DNA of 64,000 nucleotides from Gorsachius magnificus (lineage: Eukaryota; Chordata; Aves; Pelecaniformes; Ardeidae): the NCBI GenBank assembly GCA_034008185.1, contig CM067091.1:6861799-6925798 (forward strand). Direction: 5' to 3'. Shown piece by piece: positions 60,868 through 64,000 of this stretch. Every line of letters begins with the position of its first letter. Position 1 is the first letter of the stretch. The translations under genes and the position numbers were made by a program. The notes under the pieces are model-generated. The model did no database searches. It saw only the letters and a list, made by a program, of their open reading frames with translations, and was not told the origin of the DNA.

Positions 60868-60925
60868 TGAACCACAGAGATGTCAAAGTGAGGTCTGTCA
60901 GAGAAGAAGGATTTGACCCAGGATC
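60868..60925 (-). mobile_element. Possible MIR remnant, minus strand
   Basis: 'gaaccacagagatgtcaaagt' then 'gaaggatttgacccaggat' resembles the reversed MIR order 'gaggcacagagaggttaagtg ... ggatttgaacccagg'. The middle is not recognisable. Tentative. Confidence 0.38.
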
Positions 60926-62822
60926 GCTTGCCCTCGAGCTGCAGCAGATCAAATCAGCCCAGAAAATCCCCTAAATTTATTTTCTTCCCCCTAAACTTCC
61001 CCATCTGATGGCAGCTTCATCACTCGTTGAAAACCCGAGATCTTTTTCAACCTTGGCGCAATGAGTGGCGTTGCAGGCTGCACCGAATCCCTGGGTTTGG
61101 CTTTTTTTTTTGCTGCTCCCAGGATTGAACTCACAAGCAGACCTCGCTGCCTGTATCCTGATATTGTTTACTTTGTCTATAGTTCATAAAGTATCGGGTG
61201 GAGCCGGGGGCTGTTAACATCTGTTGGCAATCTAGAGCTCATAGGGAAAAGGATGCCATCTTTCAGGAACCGTCACTGACATTTTAAAAGCCATGTCTGA
61301 AATCCCCAAACAATTAAGAAGCATCTTTTTTACATTCCCTCCCTCTTTGAGGCATTATGCAGTCAAGGCACCAGCTGAGAAGTACATGTTGATCTTGACA
61401 GGAAAAGCTACGATTAATGAATAATGGAGCACCAGCAATATATAACTTTCAGGTGGAGCCATCATAATTCAATCCAAACAGTAATATCAGGGTCTTTTCT
61501 TGGAGAAGTCTAAGCAGCAGTTAAATATTAAATAAAAAAGATGACATTTTATTTTATTTTCCTTTGGCAATTCTGCATCTCCTGACTCAAAGAAGCATAA
61601 GGTAGAAAGTGCCACCTTTGAGGGGGAAGGAAAGTTTAAATGCAAATTCAGCTGCCCCCAGCCTGGGCTATAAAAGTGCTTAATGGGGAAAGAAGAGAAC
61701 AGGTCTGTGGCACCCTGCTGCTCTTTCTGGACTGATTTACCACCTGGATTTGTGCCCTTTGTCTTTCTGTCGTCATTCAAATTGCTGGGGTTATTCTAGA
61801 AAAAAAAGCTTCAAACTTTTCTTTCTGGTTTTGTGTGCATGCAAAGATGCGTTCTTAAAAAAAATCCAATAATTCACACCCTGCACAGAAGCCTTGGTCA
61901 GTCATCCCTAGTTGAAGCAGATTTAATAACTGAATGCAATGGGTCCCACTTGCTCTTAATGTGGCCTTTTTTTCTTTTTTTATTTCTTTTATCTGAAGTT
62001 CTGCTTCTGTGCAGTGCCCCAGAAGCACCTCCTTGCTCCCCAGCACCCCGGAGGTGAGGCTGCATTTCAGCTCTCTGTTTCAGCCCATCGCGCTTCAAAT
62101 CAACCCTCACACCCCCTGGGCCGTGGCTGGGTCCTGGCCCCCTCTCCAACCCCACGTTCTTGCTGTTAGAGGAGAAACCTCCGCTGTGGCCTCTCCGCAC
62201 GTCTCCACCTCATTGACTCCTCATTTCTTTCCAAATCCCACATCCCTTCCCGGGTGCTGTGCCTCTTCCCCTCTTCCCAGCGTTAGGGCTGAACAAATTC
62301 ATTAATTCCCCCAAGCACTGCCCACTTCACTGCTTTCGCTAACGACTCCATCAAGCATCTACTGACATCTGGCATTTAACTCTCCTGACCGTTCTCACAC
62401 GCATTTTGCACATGAGTGTTACTGACCCGACCATGGCAGTGCAGCCTGGGTCAGCTCTCAAGGTGAAACCACACCGCAGCAGCCACCCTCCTTGCGTTAG
62501 TATTTATTAAATAAATTGCGGTGACTCTGATGAAACTGGGGGCCCTGTGTTCCCTCCCGTTAGCAGGAGAAATGAACCTCACACCCTTGCATGAGCTCTT
62601 CGCTCATTCCAGCTGGGAGCCCAGTAACTCCCAGTCCAGCGAGGGGAAGCTGTTAAAGCCTAACATGATGTTAAAGGCAGCATGAGATGGGTGCAGGCAG
62701 CTCTAGCGAGACCTGTGTGAATCTTTCTTGTGCTTCATTCTTTAGATATCCTGTCCTCCACCTTGGAGCTTCAGTGCCCAGGGTCTGACACACAGCCAGC
62801 CTTTCTTCACAGGGTGTCTCCC

Positions 62823-62872
62823 AACTTGATGATCTTAAAGGTCTTTTCCAACCTAAACGATTCTGTGATTCC
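62823..62872 (+). mobile_element. CR1 LINE 3' tail, about 50 bp
   Basis: 'gatgatcttaaaggtctttt' then 'ccaacctaaacgattctgtg' is the 3' terminus of the same CR1 subfamily as 46799-47189. Only the tail was inserted or retained. Confidence 0.85.
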
Positions 62873-64000
62873 ATGACTCCTCCATCACTGGCCACAATTC
62901 CCCTCTATGCTAAGTCTTGTACAAAAATGCTCAGAAGTGATGCTCCCTACAAGGAACGGTGAGGACAGGGAGAGCAAATGGGGAGGATGAAGACTTAGGG
63001 CAAAGCAATGTGTACCTGATGGGGTGTGGGTGCAGGATACTCACATTCAGCCCCTCTCTGTAAGTCTCATCCTGCAAATGTTTGGCAAATGCATGGGATT
63101 AATTCTTGGTTGTTTTTTTTTTCAGCTGGAAGAGTAAAAACTTTACTTCTTGTCCTGATGGTGCCAGGCCCTGCTGCCAGCCAGAAGGGTTTTTCTAAGA
63201 GAAGTGGAGGGCAGGGAACAGGGGTGCTCAGTAGAGCTGCTGAGAGCGTTCCTGGCGTGGGAAACAAAGCCTCAATTCATGCTAAATCTGTTTTGCTTCG
63301 AGCTAAGCCCAAGCCTGCTCCCAAGGCTTCAAGGGGGTGCCCAGTGACCCATGAATGCAGCCCACCCTTGGTCTGGGAGGACACCAAGGCTTGGCAGGAG
63401 AGGAGCTGTCTGGGAGCTGCATGGGGGAGGTCCGACACCCAGCATCTCGCCGGGCATCCCCTCGCAGTGCCATTGCAGATATGGGCTTCGAGGCTGCCCT
63501 GGGCAGAGGGATGCTCCACAGCACCTTGCTGTCACTGCCGGAGTCCCCAGGCACATTCCCATTGCTGTGCCCTCATTACAGCTGCCTCTCATTACGATAA
63601 CCCCCCTCGTGCTCTGCTCCAGCCACGTGAGATGGTGCAAGAGGTAAGTGACAGTCCAGAGCACCAGATTTCCCAACTGGAGAGTTAAAAGATGATGCAG
63701 GAAAAGAAATGGACTGATGAGTCCAAGATCACGCTGCAGGCTGGGGCTGGAGTGAGGAGCAGAAAGGCCCTTTAACCTCTGCAAATCAAATGCTTTCAGG
63801 CAGCATTTATGAGCCCCGTGGTGAGAATAGGTGAGCAACGCCTGCGGAAATCTCTGCCGTTCTCTCCAGCAGCAGAGAGGGTTCCATTTCAGAACTGGAG
63901 TCCCGTACAATAACAGAGCCGATCCACCAGATAAGGGAGACAAACAGGAAAGGGAAGAGGTACATATCTTAAATTCTGCTTGAATGTGGTGCTTTATTCA
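62873..64000. other. Unique DNA to the window edge
   Basis: The open plus frame at 63026-63688 (220 codons) is the longest here, but a 204-codon minus frame covers much of the same DNA. It lacks splice context and matches nothing known, so I regard both as chance in GC-rich DNA. A possible diverged minus-strand MIR ('tccaagatcacgctgcagg') lies near 63690-63775. Confidence 0.4.

Larger units (their letters stand above)
58678..62822. other. Unique DNA, no gene recognised
   Basis: Contains a weak minus-strand exon candidate (58829-58949), two possible minus-strand MIR remnants and AT-rich, repeat-free sequence at 59560-59800 and about 61180-61480. Nothing else recognisable. Confidence 0.45.

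Noticed and set aside
63026..63688. 220-codon plus frame overlapping a 204-codon minus frame (63329-63943)
   Set aside because: Mutually overlapping long frames in GC-rich DNA are typical of chance; neither has recognisable motifs or exon borders.
1..64000. CRISPR arrays, tRNA or rRNA genes, prokaryotic operons, riboswitches
   Set aside because: No regularly spaced repeats, cloverleaf-like box A/box B pairs, rRNA motifs or prokaryotic gene packing were seen; the repeat content is that of a bird nuclear genome.

Overview
The window looks like non-coding nuclear DNA from a bird, most likely from a lineage outside the chicken group. The evidence is its interspersed repeats. Chicken-repeat-1 (CR1) LINE copies dominate, several with the avian 3' end (a block reading 'cccttccaacc' or 'tttccaacct' followed by short 'attctatg'-type repeats). 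There is one solo endogenous-retrovirus LTR of a type common in Neoaves, and a thin background of very old amniote SINEs (MIR) and one old CR1 of the kind abundant in turtles. I saw no Alu, L1, B1 or other mammalian young repeats, and nothing bacterial, phage-like or organellar.

Layout. Positions 1-2304 hold two copies of a ~180 bp direct repeat (414-593 and 2123-2304); the second copy starts a few bases after the tail of a CR1 (1531-2116). Positions 2305-11294 are unique DNA with an old MIR-like fragment near 5.7 kb. A CR1 with an open RT-end reading frame lies at 11295-11911. Unique DNA follows to 18.6 kb, where a CR1 of another subfamily sits on the minus strand with 228 open codons (18604-19332). 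From 19.3 to 44.4 kb there is unique, partly AT-rich DNA with an old CR1-like remnant (26.4 kb), a MIR (31.9-32.1 kb), two divergently oriented CR1 ends (32.4-33.0 kb) and an ancient CR1 tail (39.7-39.95 kb). A longer CR1 with a single in-frame stop lies at 44433-45266, followed by the best exon candidate in the window (45491-45591), two MIRs and another CR1 (46799-47189). From 47.2 to 58.1 kb the DNA is unique, with several simple repeats, including a perfect 17 bp inverted tetranucleotide hairpin at 54454-54512. A solo LTR with a perfect 5 bp target-site duplication lies at 58112-58672. The remainder is unique DNA with a short CR1 tail at 62.8 kb.

Genes. I could not recognise any named protein-coding gene. 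Most long open frames are chance frames or CR1 ORF2 remnants. One short open block with good splice-like borders (45491-45591, plus) has strongly coding-like codons but I do not recognise the protein; a few weaker exon candidates are recorded separately. The window is therefore probably intronic or intergenic, and possibly a regulatory landscape: several AT-rich, repeat-free stretches look like candidate conserved non-coding elements, but this cannot be tested from one sequence. I found no CRISPR array, tRNA, rRNA, operon or other defined novel system. The repeat calls come from recalled repeat consensus features and internal comparison, not from a database search.
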